Shown: one piece after another, positions 17,064 through 25,156 of the stretch | Numbering within the stretch: position 1 is the first letter of the stretch | Layout: each line of letters opens with the position of its first letter | NCBI RefSeq assembly: GCF_046197865.1 | Contig: NZ_CP166990.1 | Span: forward strand, 1,736,001 to 1,800,000 | Direction: 5' to 3' | Length of the DNA stretch: 64,000 nt | Source of the DNA: JAHKLT01 sp046197865 | Lineage (GTDB): Archaea; Methanobacteriota; Methanobacteria; Methanobacteriales; Methanobacteriaceae | Notes under the pieces: model-generated | Told to the model about the DNA's origin: nothing | What the model saw: only the letters and a program-made list of their open reading frames with translations | Database searches by the model: none | Translations under genes and position numbers: made by a program

Positions 17064-17821
17064 ACTTCTGCTCCCTCTAAAGCATTTAGGCAAGTACAAT
17101 CTTCATTATCTTGAATTTTATTAATTGTTTTATAAATTAAATTTATTAAATCATTTCTTTTAAGTTCAACAAATTCAAAAACTTCGTCAATTGTTAATTT
17201 ATCCTCAGAAATACCTGCTGCATAATTAGAAACCAAACATATTGATGAATAACAAATTTCTTTTTCTCTTGCAAGAACCACTTCAGGTAGCCCAGTCATT
17301 CCAACTAAATCTCCACCAAGTTGTTTAAACATTTTTATCTCAGCAGCAGTTTCAAAACGAGGCCCTTCTGTACAAACATAAACCCCATTTTTAATATTTT
17401 TAAAGTTTGAACTAATTAATTTATTTAAGCTAGGACAATATGGTTCTGTTACATCAACATGAACTACTTTATCATCATAAAAACTTGTAGGCCTATTTTT
17501 TGTAAAATCAAGAAAATCCGTAGCTATTGCAATATCTCCAGGAGCTATATCTTTATTTAAAGATCCTACAGAATTAGTAGCTATAATTTTACTCACTCCA
17601 ATAGATTTAAGAGCATCAATATTTGCCTTATAATTAATCATATGTGGAGGAAGAGAATGATTAGAAGAATGTCTAGATATAAAAGCTACATCTTTTTCAT
17701 TAATTTTTAAAATGCTTACTTTAACATCTTCACCATAGTTAGTTTTAACTAGTTTTTCTTCAATCGCGTCGGCAAGTTCAGTTAATTTATAAACTCCACT
17801 ACCTCCAATAATACCAATCAT
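17060..17821 (-). CDS. mtnP: S-methyl-5'-thioadenosine/thioinosine phosphorylase
   Basis: 253-residue purine nucleoside phosphorylase of the MTAP family. The phosphate-binding IGGSGVY is at the N-terminus, SRHSSNHSLPPHMINYKAN near 49-67, the core TNSVGSLN, TEGPRFETAAEI, and the purine-specificity region VGMTGLPEVVLAREKE. Methanogens studied so far salvage methylthio-nucleosides through the inosine form (MTIP), so the true substrate may be 5'-methylthioinosine; this cannot be settled from sequence by eye. It clears the by-product of polyamine and S-adenosylmethionine use. It follows rtcB by four bases and overlaps the HTH gene at its 3' end. Confidence 0.9.
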   Translation of the reverse strand: MIGIIGGSGVYKLTELADAIEEKLVKTNYGEDVKVSILKINEKDVAFISRHSSNHSLPPHMINYKANIDALKSIGVSKIIATNSVGSLNKDIAPGDIAIATDFLDFTKNRPTSFYDDKVVHVDVTEPYCPSLNKLISSNFKNIKNGVYVCTEGPRFETAAEIKMFKQLGGDLVGMTGLPEVVLAREKEICYSSICLVSNYAAGISEDKLTIDEVFEFVELKRNDLINLIYKTINKIQDNEDCTCLNALEGAEV

Positions 17822-17825
17822 ATAA

Positions 17826-19274
17826 TCATCCTTTAGTAACAGCTATTGGAACTACTTTAGCAACAAGTTTAGCTATTCCTACATCATCTGAAACTTTAAC
17901 AACACTATCAACATCTTTATAAGCACCAGATGCTTCCTCAGCTATAACATTTTTAGTACTTGCTTTAATTTTAATTCCCTTATTTTCCAATTCAGATTCA
18001 ATTTCTTGAGATGTATAATCTTTTTTAGCTTGTGTTCTACTTAATACACGTCCTGCACCATGTGCAGTTGAACCAAATGTTTCATCCATTGCTTTTTGAG
18101 TTCCATGTAAAATATATGAAGCTGTCCCCATAGTTCCAGGAATTAATACAGGTTGACCAACTTTTCTGTATTTTTCAGGAATTTCTGACCTTCCTGGTCC
18201 AAAAGCTCTTGTAGCTCCTTTTCTATGAACAACTAATTTAGATTCTCTACCATTTATATCATGAACTTCTTCTTTTACAATGTTATGAGCTACATCATAA
18301 ATAATACTCATATCCATATCTTTAGCACTAGTATTCAATACATTTTCAAAAGATTCTCTAACCCAATGAGTAATCATTTGTCTATTAGCCCATGCATAAT
18401 TAGCTGCTGCATACATTGCTTTAAGATAATCTTGAGCCTCATTAGAATTTAATGGTGCACAAGCTAATTGGCGATCTGGAATATCAATTTTATAATTTTT
18501 ATAAGCTCTGTCCATTTTTCTTAAATAATCAGAACAAACTTGATGACCACAGCCTCTTGATCCGGTATGAATCATAATAGTAATCATACCTTCTTTAATA
18601 CCGAATATTTCAGCTATTTCCTCATCATAAATTTCAGAAACTTTTTGAATTTCAATAAAATGATTACCTGAACCTAAAGAACCTAGTTGAGGAATTCCTC
18701 TTCTTTTTGCTTTATCAGATACCTTTTCACTATCTGCATCTTCAATACATCCATTTTCTTCAAGGTATTCAAGATCATCATCCCATCCAAAACCATTTTC
18801 AACTGCCCATTTAGCCCCTTTATCTAAAACATCATCAATTTCGTTTTCTTTGAGTTTAATTTTTCCTTTACTTCCAACTCCAGATGGAATATTTTCAAAA
18901 AGCTCAGATAAAAGATTATCAATATTATCTTCAATATCATTAAGTGTTAAATTAGTTCTAATCATTCTAACACCACAATTAATATCAAATCCAACCCCAC
19001 CAGGACTGATAATTCCTAGTTTAGAATCAAAAGCAGCTACTCCCCCTATTGGAAATCCATAACCAAAGTGAATATCTGGAAGACCTATAGAATATTTTTT
19101 AATACCAGGTAAGCATGCAACATTAATTACTTGATCAATTGCCCCTTCTTCTAATTTTTCAAAGTTTTCCTTATCCATATAGATTCTTCCAGAAGAGTTC
19201 ATTTTCTTATTAAATGATTCTGGAATTTCCCATATGTTTTCACTAATTTTAATAAAATTTTCCTTTTTATCCAT
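17826..19274 (-). CDS. rtcB: RNA-splicing ligase RtcB
   Basis: 482 residues, the normal size for archaeal RtcB without an intein. Active-site motifs are present: GGVGFDINCG with metal ligands D97 and C100, GSGNHFIE, IHTGSRGCGHQ, and the C-terminal STAHGAGRVLSR containing the histidine that is guanylylated. RtcB joins 2',3'-cyclic-phosphate and 5'-OH RNA ends using GTP and Mn2+, completing archaeal tRNA intron splicing. The window also contains its activator archease (19653-20090) and an intron-bearing tRNA-Met fragment, a typical substrate type. It is transcribed with a small membrane protein upstream and mtnP downstream. Confidence 0.96.
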   Translation of the reverse strand: MDKKENFIKISENIWEIPESFNKKMNSSGRIYMDKENFEKLEEGAIDQVINVACLPGIKKYSIGLPDIHFGYGFPIGGVAAFDSKLGIISPGGVGFDINCGVRMIRTNLTLNDIEDNIDNLLSELFENIPSGVGSKGKIKLKENEIDDVLDKGAKWAVENGFGWDDDLEYLEENGCIEDADSEKVSDKAKRRGIPQLGSLGSGNHFIEIQKVSEIYDEEIAEIFGIKEGMITIMIHTGSRGCGHQVCSDYLRKMDRAYKNYKIDIPDRQLACAPLNSNEAQDYLKAMYAAANYAWANRQMITHWVRESFENVLNTSAKDMDMSIIYDVAHNIVKEEVHDINGRESKLVVHRKGATRAFGPGRSEIPEKYRKVGQPVLIPGTMGTASYILHGTQKAMDETFGSTAHGAGRVLSRTQAKKDYTSQEIESELENKGIKIKASTKNVIAEEASGAYKDVDSVVKVSDDVGIAKLVAKVVPIAVTKG

Positions 19275-19289
19275 ATAACCACTGTAAAA

Positions 19290-19610
19290 TTAATTCCTAA
19301 TAAATGATAAAAGACCTGCAAGCAATAATAATAACATTCCAGGAATTCCTAAAAATGTTGCTCCAACAATTACCATAATCGCTGCAATAATAAATAAAAA
19401 TCCAGCTATATAATTATCAACATTTACATAAAAACTTGCAAATATTCCAAGTAATGCTCCAATTAATCCTAAAATCCCTAATGTTATTGTAGTCTCTGAT
19501 GCAAAACTTCCAATAAATACTATAAAAGAGCACCCGATTAAACTTAATAATCCTCCAACTATTCCAATAATAGTTTCAAGAATTCTTGTAGAATTTTTAA
19601 TATATCTCAT
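19290..19610 (-). CDS. Small DUF4064-like membrane protein
   Basis: 106 residues with four hydrophobic segments rich in Gly, Ile and Leu, starting after MRYIKNSTRILE. The layout (two glycine-rich helices, a short loop with NVDNYIAGF, then two helices ending LLSFIRN) resembles DUF4064 proteins; the assignment is tentative. It lies between archease and rtcB on the same strand with short spacers, so it is probably co-transcribed, though membrane topology gives no link to RNA ligation. Confidence 0.65.
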   Translation of the reverse strand: MRYIKNSTRILETIIGIVGGLLSLIGCSFIVFIGSFASETTITLGILGLIGALLGIFASFYVNVDNYIAGFLFIIAAIMVIVGATFLGIPGMLLLLLAGLLSFIRN

Positions 19611-19652
19611 ATTATCTAATACTATATTTATTTTTAATATTATTTAATTATT

Positions 19653-20090
19653 TTACAAATCTAGAATTGCTTTTGTCTGGTAAAATCCATTGTTTTTTGA
19701 TACTTCCATCATATGAAAAGTAATAGCTTTTATTTCACTACCTCTTTCATGAATTTCCCAATTAATTTCTTCTCCTTCAATTGTAGCATTTAATTTAAAG
19801 CCATTTTCTTTTTTATAAATTTCAACATTAAATTTAGAAAATAACATGAATTTAACCTCATGTAAAAAGAGTAATTCTTCTAGAAAATCATATAAAAGAG
19901 ATACTTCATCTTCTGATTCAATAGAAAATGTTAGCTTATTTATAGCTTTAATGTTATTTGTATCAGATATAACATTAAACATAGCTAGTCCTGCATTTTC
20001 AAAACTTTCATTTAGAGTCTCACCATAGGCGATAAAACCAATGTCTGCAGTTACATCGAAGTATTCGTAAGGATTTTTCATATTAATCAT
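19653..20090 (-). CDS. Archease, activator of RtcB
   Basis: About 145-residue protein. MKNPYEYFDVTADIGFIAYGETLNESFENAGLAMFNV at the N-terminus is diagnostic for archease, followed by FLEELLFLHEVKFMLFSKF and a C-terminal AITFHMMEV segment with the metal-binding acidic/His residues. Archease speeds guanylylation and turnover of RtcB and broadens its nucleotide use. The start could be the ATG at 20090 or the ATG three codons later (20081); neither has a clear ribosome binding site, so the message may be leaderless. The rtcB gene lies two genes downstream. Confidence 0.92.
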   Translation of the reverse strand: MINMKNPYEYFDVTADIGFIAYGETLNESFENAGLAMFNVISDTNNIKAINKLTFSIESEDEVSLLYDFLEELLFLHEVKFMLFSKFNVEIYKKENGFKLNATIEGEEINWEIHERGSEIKAITFHMMEVSKNNGFYQTKAILDL

Positions 20091-20172
20091 CAAAAATATT
20101 ACTTTTCAAATGGGGTCTTTCTCTTCCTTTATATGAGTTTTCAAACAACATTAAACTAGTGATGTGATACTT

Positions 20173-20361
20173 ATGTTGAAAAATATAGACAACAATTTGA
20201 AAGTCGATTTGAGAAAGAAAAACTCATTTAGAGATGAATTAGATTTCAGTATATACAATTTTAACTCTTGCATGGCAATACTATTTGTATTTTCAGTATT
20301 GCTTTTATCTATAATGGCTGTTGTTTCAGACCCAAATCCAAATATATTATTTGGAATTTAA
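20173..20361 (+). CDS. Putative 62-residue single-pass membrane protein
   Basis: Short reading frame beginning MLKNIDNNLKVDLRKKNS with GTGAT four bases before the ATG. A basic and polar N-terminus is followed by one clear membrane helix (MAILFVFSVLLLSIMAVV) and a short tail. A TATA-like TTTATATGAG precedes it. No family was recognised. It is the only gene in the spacer between archease and the convergent cdc6, and is followed directly by a region with strong RNA-folding potential (20361-20454), which could be its 3' untranslated region. Confidence 0.5.
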   Translation: MLKNIDNNLKVDLRKKNSFRDELDFSIYNFNSCMAILFVFSVLLLSIMAVVSDPNPNILFGI

Positions 20362-20454
20362 TATACTACCAAACCCTACTGATCAACAGTCTGTATAAAG
20401 CAATATACAAAAAGTTGAGTCATGCAATACTCAATTAAAAGGTAGGAAGTATAT
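20361..20454 (+). ncRNA. Candidate structured RNA: closed three-hairpin element
   Basis: ATATA CTACC (20361-20370) can pair with GGTAG (20441-20445) and TATAT (20450-20454), closing a multibranch. Inside are ACTG/CAGT (20378-20390), TGTAT/ATACA (20392-20409) and TTGAGT/ACTCAA (20415-20434). The last two hairpins each carry an eight-base loop ending GCAAT (AAAGCAAT and CATGCAAT). The strand is assumed to be that of the preceding small gene. No known RNA family was recognised; the element could also be a DNA-level feature near cdc6. Confidence 0.4.
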
Positions 20455-20534
20455 TATTTAATATTTTAAATAATAATATGTTACAAATTCCATAATTAAC
20501 CCTGTACATATTATTATTTTAATTTTTATTTTTT

Positions 20535-21653
20535 TTATTTACAATTTTTATTAAATTCATCAGGAGAAAATCTTAAGATAACCTCACGAGAATTACCTCT
20601 AACACCTTTACCTGTGAATTTAGTGTCAATTAATCTTAAAAATTCTAGTTTTTCTAAAGTTCTATTAAATGTAGCATAGCTAACATCTTCTTTTTCTAAG
20701 AAAATTTCTGATAGCTGTCCAGCATTTAAAACTTCATTTGAATTTACTACAATTTCAAGTAAAGATTTTTCCACATCGTTTAAAGATTTTAAAGTTTCTT
20801 GTAAATTAATAGAACTTTGTGATGCAATAGCCTCATCTAAATGTTCTTGTTCTATTTTTCGAGAAGCATTAGCTTCTGCAATATTACCAGTTGTTCTAAG
20901 TAAATCAATACCTGTTCTTAAATCCCCTTTGTTAATAGCATATTCAGTAATCTCTTCAATAATTTCATCTTCAATAACTCCAGGATAAAATCCAACTTTA
21001 GCTCTATCTGATAAAATATCAAATACTTCAGAAAAAGTATATGGTTGGAAAGTAATATCTTGAGGAATAAAAACTGTGTTTACATTTTTATCAAATGCAA
21101 ATCTAAGTTCTAAATCTGATAAAATAGCAAAAATCCCTGTTTTTGCACCAGGAAATTCTTCATAAGCCCTAAGTAAATCATAAAAAATCTTATTAGCATT
21201 TTTACTTTGAAAAAGATAATTAACATCATCAAAAGCTACAATTAATGATTTTTCTTCTTTTTGTAGATATTTCATTATTTTCTCATAAATTTTAGAAAAA
21301 GGAACACCAGTCTCAGGAGGAAGATGTCCAAATATTTTTTTATAAATTTGAGAGAAAATACCAAATCGTGTAGTGTGTAATTGGCAATTAACATAACAAC
21401 AAACAACCTTTTCAGTATTTTTTCCAACAAGTCCAAATACTTTCTTAATAGCTGTTGTTTTACCCGTACCACAAGAACCTAATACAACTAAGTTATTAGG
21501 TTTTCCTCCACTAATAGCTGGTCTAATAGCCATAGCCATAGCTTCCATTTGAGTGTCACGATAATTAAAATTTTCAGGAACATAATCGGGATCAAATGCG
21601 TTTATATTTTGAAAAATGCTCTCATCATGCATTAAAATATCTTCAATTCCCAT
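20535..21653 (-). CDS. cdc6: ORC1/Cdc6 replication initiator
   Basis: 372-residue AAA+ protein. Walker A GSCGTGKT is at 59-66, Walker B IVAFDDVN at 138-145, arginine-finger/sensor region GDLRTGIDLLR near 265, and a C-terminal winged helix (about 290-372). The Walker B is DDVN rather than the commoner DEID/DEAD type of Orc1-1-like proteins, suggesting the divergent Cdc6-2 branch; that is inference. It would bind DNA and load MCM helicase. Clear origin-recognition boxes were not found beside the gene. A 9-bp AT hairpin (20453-20474) lies past its 3' end. Confidence 0.93.
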   Translation of the reverse strand: MGIEDILMHDESIFQNINAFDPDYVPENFNYRDTQMEAMAMAIRPAISGGKPNNLVVLGSCGTGKTTAIKKVFGLVGKNTEKVVCCYVNCQLHTTRFGIFSQIYKKIFGHLPPETGVPFSKIYEKIMKYLQKEEKSLIVAFDDVNYLFQSKNANKIFYDLLRAYEEFPGAKTGIFAILSDLELRFAFDKNVNTVFIPQDITFQPYTFSEVFDILSDRAKVGFYPGVIEDEIIEEITEYAINKGDLRTGIDLLRTTGNIAEANASRKIEQEHLDEAIASQSSINLQETLKSLNDVEKSLLEIVVNSNEVLNAGQLSEIFLEKEDVSYATFNRTLEKLEFLRLIDTKFTGKGVRGNSREVILRFSPDEFNKNCK

Positions 21654-21701
21654 AATGAATATTTTATTTTAACTAATATAAATAAATTTTTTTAAAAAAA
21701 T

Positions 21702-22418
21702 CTATTTTAATTTTTTAATTTTAATATTTTCATTATCAACAATCCATTGTGTAAGACACTCAGCATATTTTAATTTTTTAATTTTAATATCATCAGCTAT
21801 TTCTGTATCATTTAAAATATTAGGTCTTGAAAACTTAGTTACAATATTTCCAAAATCCATTCCTGCTAAAACAATCTCACTAACATTTAAATCAACTGCT
21901 AAGAAGATTGCTCTATCTCCATCAGTAAACCCTCCAAAATTATAAAGATTTTTAATTGGTTTTGATTGTGTGGTTCCTAAAATATTATTAAATTTAAGAG
22001 TATGTTCACTTATTTCATTAGAATTATTTCCATGAGCATGAATTACCATTATAGATCCTTTTTTATTAGCTTTATATAGATCTTCTAATTTTCCATCTAA
22101 ATCTGTAACAATAATATCAGGTACAAGATTTTCACTTAATAATGCTGAACTTGCACCATCTGCAGCTATTAAAATATAATCTTCTAAATCTTGACAATTT
22201 TTAATTATTTGTATATGTTTTAAAAGAGATGGGCCTGCACCAAAAACAATAGCTTTATCATAACTTTCAAATGTATCAATCAAATCATTAATCTTTAAAA
22301 AACTAATACCATCTAATAATTTACTTAATATAATAGCTGAATCTTCATCATCTTTTAAGGAAAAATTAAAATCATTTAATATTTTTTCATACCAAATTTG
22401 CCACTCACTCATTTGCAT
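21702..22418 (-). CDS. mptE: 6-hydroxymethyl-7,8-dihydropterin pyrophosphokinase (MptE-type, DUF115)
   Basis: About 238-residue protein. AIVFGAGPSLLKHI, AADGASSALLSENLVPDIIVTDLDG, HAHGNN and FTDGDRAIFLA are the signature blocks of the archaeal DUF115/MptE family. The enzyme transfers pyrophosphate to 6-hydroxymethyl-dihydropterin in methanopterin biosynthesis, replacing bacterial FolK. The start is taken at MQMSEWQIWYEK, since an upstream TTG extension is hydrophobic and lacks a ribosome binding site; AT-rich TATA-like sequence directly before the ATG hints at a leaderless message. A nine-base segment encoding KIKKLK is repeated in the C-terminal region. It is divergent from the aminotransferase gene. 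Confidence 0.88.
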   Translation of the reverse strand: MQMSEWQIWYEKILNDFNFSLKDDEDSAIILSKLLDGISFLKINDLIDTFESYDKAIVFGAGPSLLKHIQIIKNCQDLEDYILIAADGASSALLSENLVPDIIVTDLDGKLEDLYKANKKGSIMVIHAHGNNSNEISEHTLKFNNILGTTQSKPIKNLYNFGGFTDGDRAIFLAVDLNVSEIVLAGMDFGNIVTKFSRPNILNDTEIADDIKIKKLKYAECLTQWIVDNENIKIKKLK

Positions 22419-22547
22419 AATTAATATTTTGAAAATGAAATTATAAAAATTTTTAGACAATAAATATGTTTTAATAATATAAAAAAAATAATTTTAAATA
22501 GCTTAAAATTAAGCTTATTTAAATGTTTTATTGGAGGAAAATAAAAA

Positions 22548-23690
22548 ATGGATGAAATATTATTAATGCTTCCAGGACCTACAACAGTTCCTAAAAGAGT
22601 CTTAGAAGCTATGTCCCAACCAATCGTCAATCATAGAAGTGCATTATTTGGAGATATATTAACCAAAACTAATAATTTGGTTTCTGAAGTATTTAAAACT
22701 GAAAATAAATCTTATACTATAACAGGATCAGGTACTGCTGCAATGGAAGCAGGAATTTCAAGTATTGTAAATCCTAATGAAAAAGTATTAAGTGTTGTTG
22801 GTGGAAAATTTGGTGAGCGTTTTATGAAAATAGCTCAGTCCCATAATATAGATGCTAAAGAATTAACAGTTGAATGGGGAACAGCTGTTGATCCAAAAGA
22901 TATTAAAGAAGCATTAGATGAAGATGAAGATATTAAAGCTATTACTGTAGTTCATAATGAAACTTCAACTGGAGTAGCTGCACCAATTAAGGAAATTGGA
23001 AAAGTAATGAAAAATTATGATGCATTATATGTTGTTGATACTGTTTCATCTTTAGGCGGAGATTATGTTGATGTAGACGGATATGGAATTGATGTTTGTG
23101 TAACTGGTTCTCAAAAATGTCTTGCTGCACCACCTGGAATGGCTGCAATAACTTTAAGTGATGATGCATGGATTGCAAATGAAAATGTTAATTCTAACTC
23201 TTATTATTTAGATATGAAAGCTTATAAAAAAAGTGGAGATAAAACTCCTCCTGAAACACCATATACTCCATCAGTATCATTAACATATGCATTATATGAA
23301 GCATTAAAAATTGTTAAAGAAGAAGGGATTGAAAACAGAGTTGAACGTCATCATAAAGCAGCAAAAGCAACTGTTGAAGCAGTTAAAGCTCTTGGTCTTG
23401 AATTATTCCCAGATGAATCCGTTTCTTCTGCTACAGTTACTGCAGTTAAAATGCCAGAAGGTATAACTGATAAAGAATTTAGAGGAACTACAAGAGATAA
23501 ATTTGGTGTTGAATTAGCTGGTGGTCAAGACCACTTAAAAGGAAATGTATTTAGAATAGGACATATGGGTGTTGTTTCTTATAAAGAATTAGCTATTACT
23601 TTTTCAGCTATTGGTATGACATTAAAAGGACTTGGAATTGATGTTGACTCTGGTGCAGGTGTTAAATCAATTACAGAATCATATTTATAA
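22548..23690 (+). CDS. Class V aminotransferase (alanine-glyoxylate/serine-pyruvate type)
   Basis: 380-residue PLP enzyme. LPGPTTVPKRVLEAMSQP opens the protein, TGSGTAAMEAGISSI binds the cofactor phosphate, VVDTVSSLGGDYV carries the PLP-contacting Asp, and TGSQKCLAAPPG has the Schiff-base lysine (about residue 190). The family covers alanine-glyoxylate and serine-pyruvate aminotransferases; the in vivo substrates in methanogens are not fixed. The ribosome binding site is strong (TTGGAGGA). The gene heads a plus-strand run with gerW-like and DUF2953 genes, but there is no obvious pathway link. Confidence 0.88.
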   Translation: MDEILLMLPGPTTVPKRVLEAMSQPIVNHRSALFGDILTKTNNLVSEVFKTENKSYTITGSGTAAMEAGISSIVNPNEKVLSVVGGKFGERFMKIAQSHNIDAKELTVEWGTAVDPKDIKEALDEDEDIKAITVVHNETSTGVAAPIKEIGKVMKNYDALYVVDTVSSLGGDYVDVDGYGIDVCVTGSQKCLAAPPGMAAITLSDDAWIANENVNSNSYYLDMKAYKKSGDKTPPETPYTPSVSLTYALYEALKIVKEEGIENRVERHHKAAKATVEAVKALGLELFPDESVSSATVTAVKMPEGITDKEFRGTTRDKFGVELAGGQDHLKGNVFRIGHMGVVSYKELAITFSAIGMTLKGLGIDVDSGAGVKSITESYL

Positions 23691-23713
23691 AATTATTAAA
23701 AGGAAGTGTGAAA

Positions 23714-24130
23714 ATGCAAGCAGATGATGTAAAAACAATTGTTGATGAATTACATAAATTAATTAACATAAAAAATTTTGTAGGAGAATCAATCGAAACT
23801 GAAACCGCAACTCTTATTCCAGTAATGAGAACTGGTATGGGTTTTGGATCAGGTTCTGATGCTGTTGAGAAAACTGGAATGCAAGCTATGGCTGCAGGAG
23901 CTGGTGTTGAACCTGTATCAATGGTAGTTATATTAAAAGGTGTTGAAGGGCCTGAAAGTGTTAGAGTATTAAATTTATCTAAAGGAAATGATTTAAATAA
24001 AGCTCTTAGTGATTTAACTCCTGTTATAACAGAACTCATAAAAGAAATTATCCCTAAAGATGATGATGACGATTATGATGAAGGAGAATACATACCTCCA
24101 AATAAAATTGAAATCAAAGATGAAGAATAA
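23714..24130 (+). CDS. GerW (YtfJ)-family protein
   Basis: About 138-residue protein. The core VGESIETETATLIPVMRTGMGFGSGS followed by MAAGAGVEPVSMVVILKG is the hallmark of the GerW/YtfJ family, first known from Bacillus spores. A very acidic tail (KDDDDDYDEGEY) follows. The start is the ATG preceded by AGGAAGTG; a GTG two codons earlier overlaps the ribosome binding site. In Bacillus ytfJ is preceded by ytfI, a DUF2953 protein; here a DUF2953 gene follows immediately, so the partnership is conserved in a non-sporulating archaeon. Function in archaea is unknown. Confidence 0.88.
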   Translation: MQADDVKTIVDELHKLINIKNFVGESIETETATLIPVMRTGMGFGSGSDAVEKTGMQAMAAGAGVEPVSMVVILKGVEGPESVRVLNLSKGNDLNKALSDLTPVITELIKEIIPKDDDDDYDEGEYIPPNKIEIKDEE

Positions 24131-24147
24131 TTAAAGAAAGGGATACA

Positions 24148-24846
24148 TTGGATTTTATAAATTTTATTTTAGGGATTATTTTAATAATTCTTATAATAAT
24201 TTTTATATTTTTAATCCTTGGAATTAGAATAATTATAAACTTAAATAAAAAAGAATCAACTATTGTTGGTTTTATAAATATAATAATATTTGAAAAAATA
24301 GCTATTATAAAAAAAGAATTTCCAGAAGAAGAAAGTCCTCCTGAAGAGGAAAAATATTTAAATAAGATTTTTGATAAGTTTCAACCTTTAAAAGATAAAA
24401 TCTTTAAAAAAGAAGATAATCTAGAAGAAGAAACTGAAGAAGATAAAACACCACAAGAATATTATGAACAATATAAACCATTAATCCCAAAAATTAAAAA
24501 AACACTTCCTTATTTTTATTATTTTTTAAAGAGAATTTTTAAATCATTTAATATTGAAAAATTTAGTTTTCATATCGATTTTGGATTTAGTAGCTATGTT
24601 GAAACTGCAAAACTTGTTGGTTATTTTTGGGTTTTTGCAACAATTCCAAATACTCTTTTAAAATCTTGTTCTTTAACAGCTATGCCTATATTTACAAAGC
24701 CTACCTTTGATTTTAATCTAGATTTAAATATAAAAATAAGATTAATTAATATAGTATATGCATTATTAAGATTAATTATAAATAAAGATGTTTTTAACTT
24801 AATTAAAGAAATAATTCAAGTTAGTAGGGGAAAAAATGAAGAATAA
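24148..24846 (+). CDS. DUF2953 (YtfI-like) membrane protein
   Basis: 232-residue protein with one long N-terminal membrane helix (FINFILGIILIILIIIFIFLILG), a charged cytoplasmic linker rich in Glu and Lys (about 60-110), and a C-terminal region containing IEKFSFHIDFGFSSYVETAKLVGYFW, which matches the DUF2953 core. The start is TTG at 24148 with AAAGGG upstream; ATG is absent nearby. The neighbouring gerW-like gene mirrors the Bacillus ytfI-ytfJ pair, supporting a shared membrane-associated function. The next gene overlaps its end by 11 bases. Confidence 0.8.
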   Translation: MDFINFILGIILIILIIIFIFLILGIRIIINLNKKESTIVGFINIIIFEKIAIIKKEFPEEESPPEEEKYLNKIFDKFQPLKDKIFKKEDNLEEETEEDKTPQEYYEQYKPLIPKIKKTLPYFYYFLKRIFKSFNIEKFSFHIDFGFSSYVETAKLVGYFWVFATIPNTLLKSCSLTAMPIFTKPTFDFNLDLNIKIRLINIVYALLRLIINKDVFNLIKEIIQVSRGKNEE

Positions 24847-25156
24847 ATTTTCTAGTGAAATTTCAAATTATTTTAGGCAAATTAAAGGAAATGTCTATAA
24901 AAAAATAAAAGTAGATAGTAAGAACTTTTATTATATTTATAAAATGGAAATAATAGCTATTAAAAAATCCCCTAGCACTTTACAATTAGATCCATTATGC
25001 TTAATAATTGAAGATAATGGAAAATTTCATTTATATGCATTAAATGAAAGTAAATATTTTGATGAAAATAAAAAAGAAATTATAAGAGATTTTATAAAAG
25101 ATCTTTATTTAGGAAATGGAATGTTTTCTGATTCTACAATAATTTCAATTAAATAA
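24836..25156 (+). CDS. Hypothetical protein, third gene of gerW-DUF2953 unit
   Basis: 106-residue, lysine-rich, mixed alpha/beta protein of no recognised family, starting MKNKFSSEISNYFRQIKG. It overlaps the DUF2953 gene by 11 bases, with its ribosome binding site (TAGGGG) inside that gene, so translation is probably coupled. Its last 52 bases overlap the 3' end of the convergent TPP-enzyme gene. No membrane segment is seen; it may be a cytoplasmic partner of the DUF2953 protein. Confidence 0.65.
   Translation: MKNKFSSEISNYFRQIKGNVYKKIKVDSKNFYYIYKMEIIAIKKSPSTLQLDPLCLIIEDNGKFHLYALNESKYFDENKKEIIRDFIKDLYLGNGMFSDSTIISIK

Noticed and set aside
17826..19274. Intein in RtcB
   Set aside because: RtcB genes often carry inteins, but this product has normal length and uninterrupted active-site blocks.
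20362..21701. Replication origin beside cdc6
   Set aside because: No repeated origin-recognition-box-like motif was visible on either side of the gene; only dispersed AT dyads.
23671..24039. Open frame opposite the GerW-family gene
   Set aside because: It lies entirely antisense to a well-supported gene, has no ribosome binding site and no recognisable motif; frame openness follows from codon bias of the real gene.
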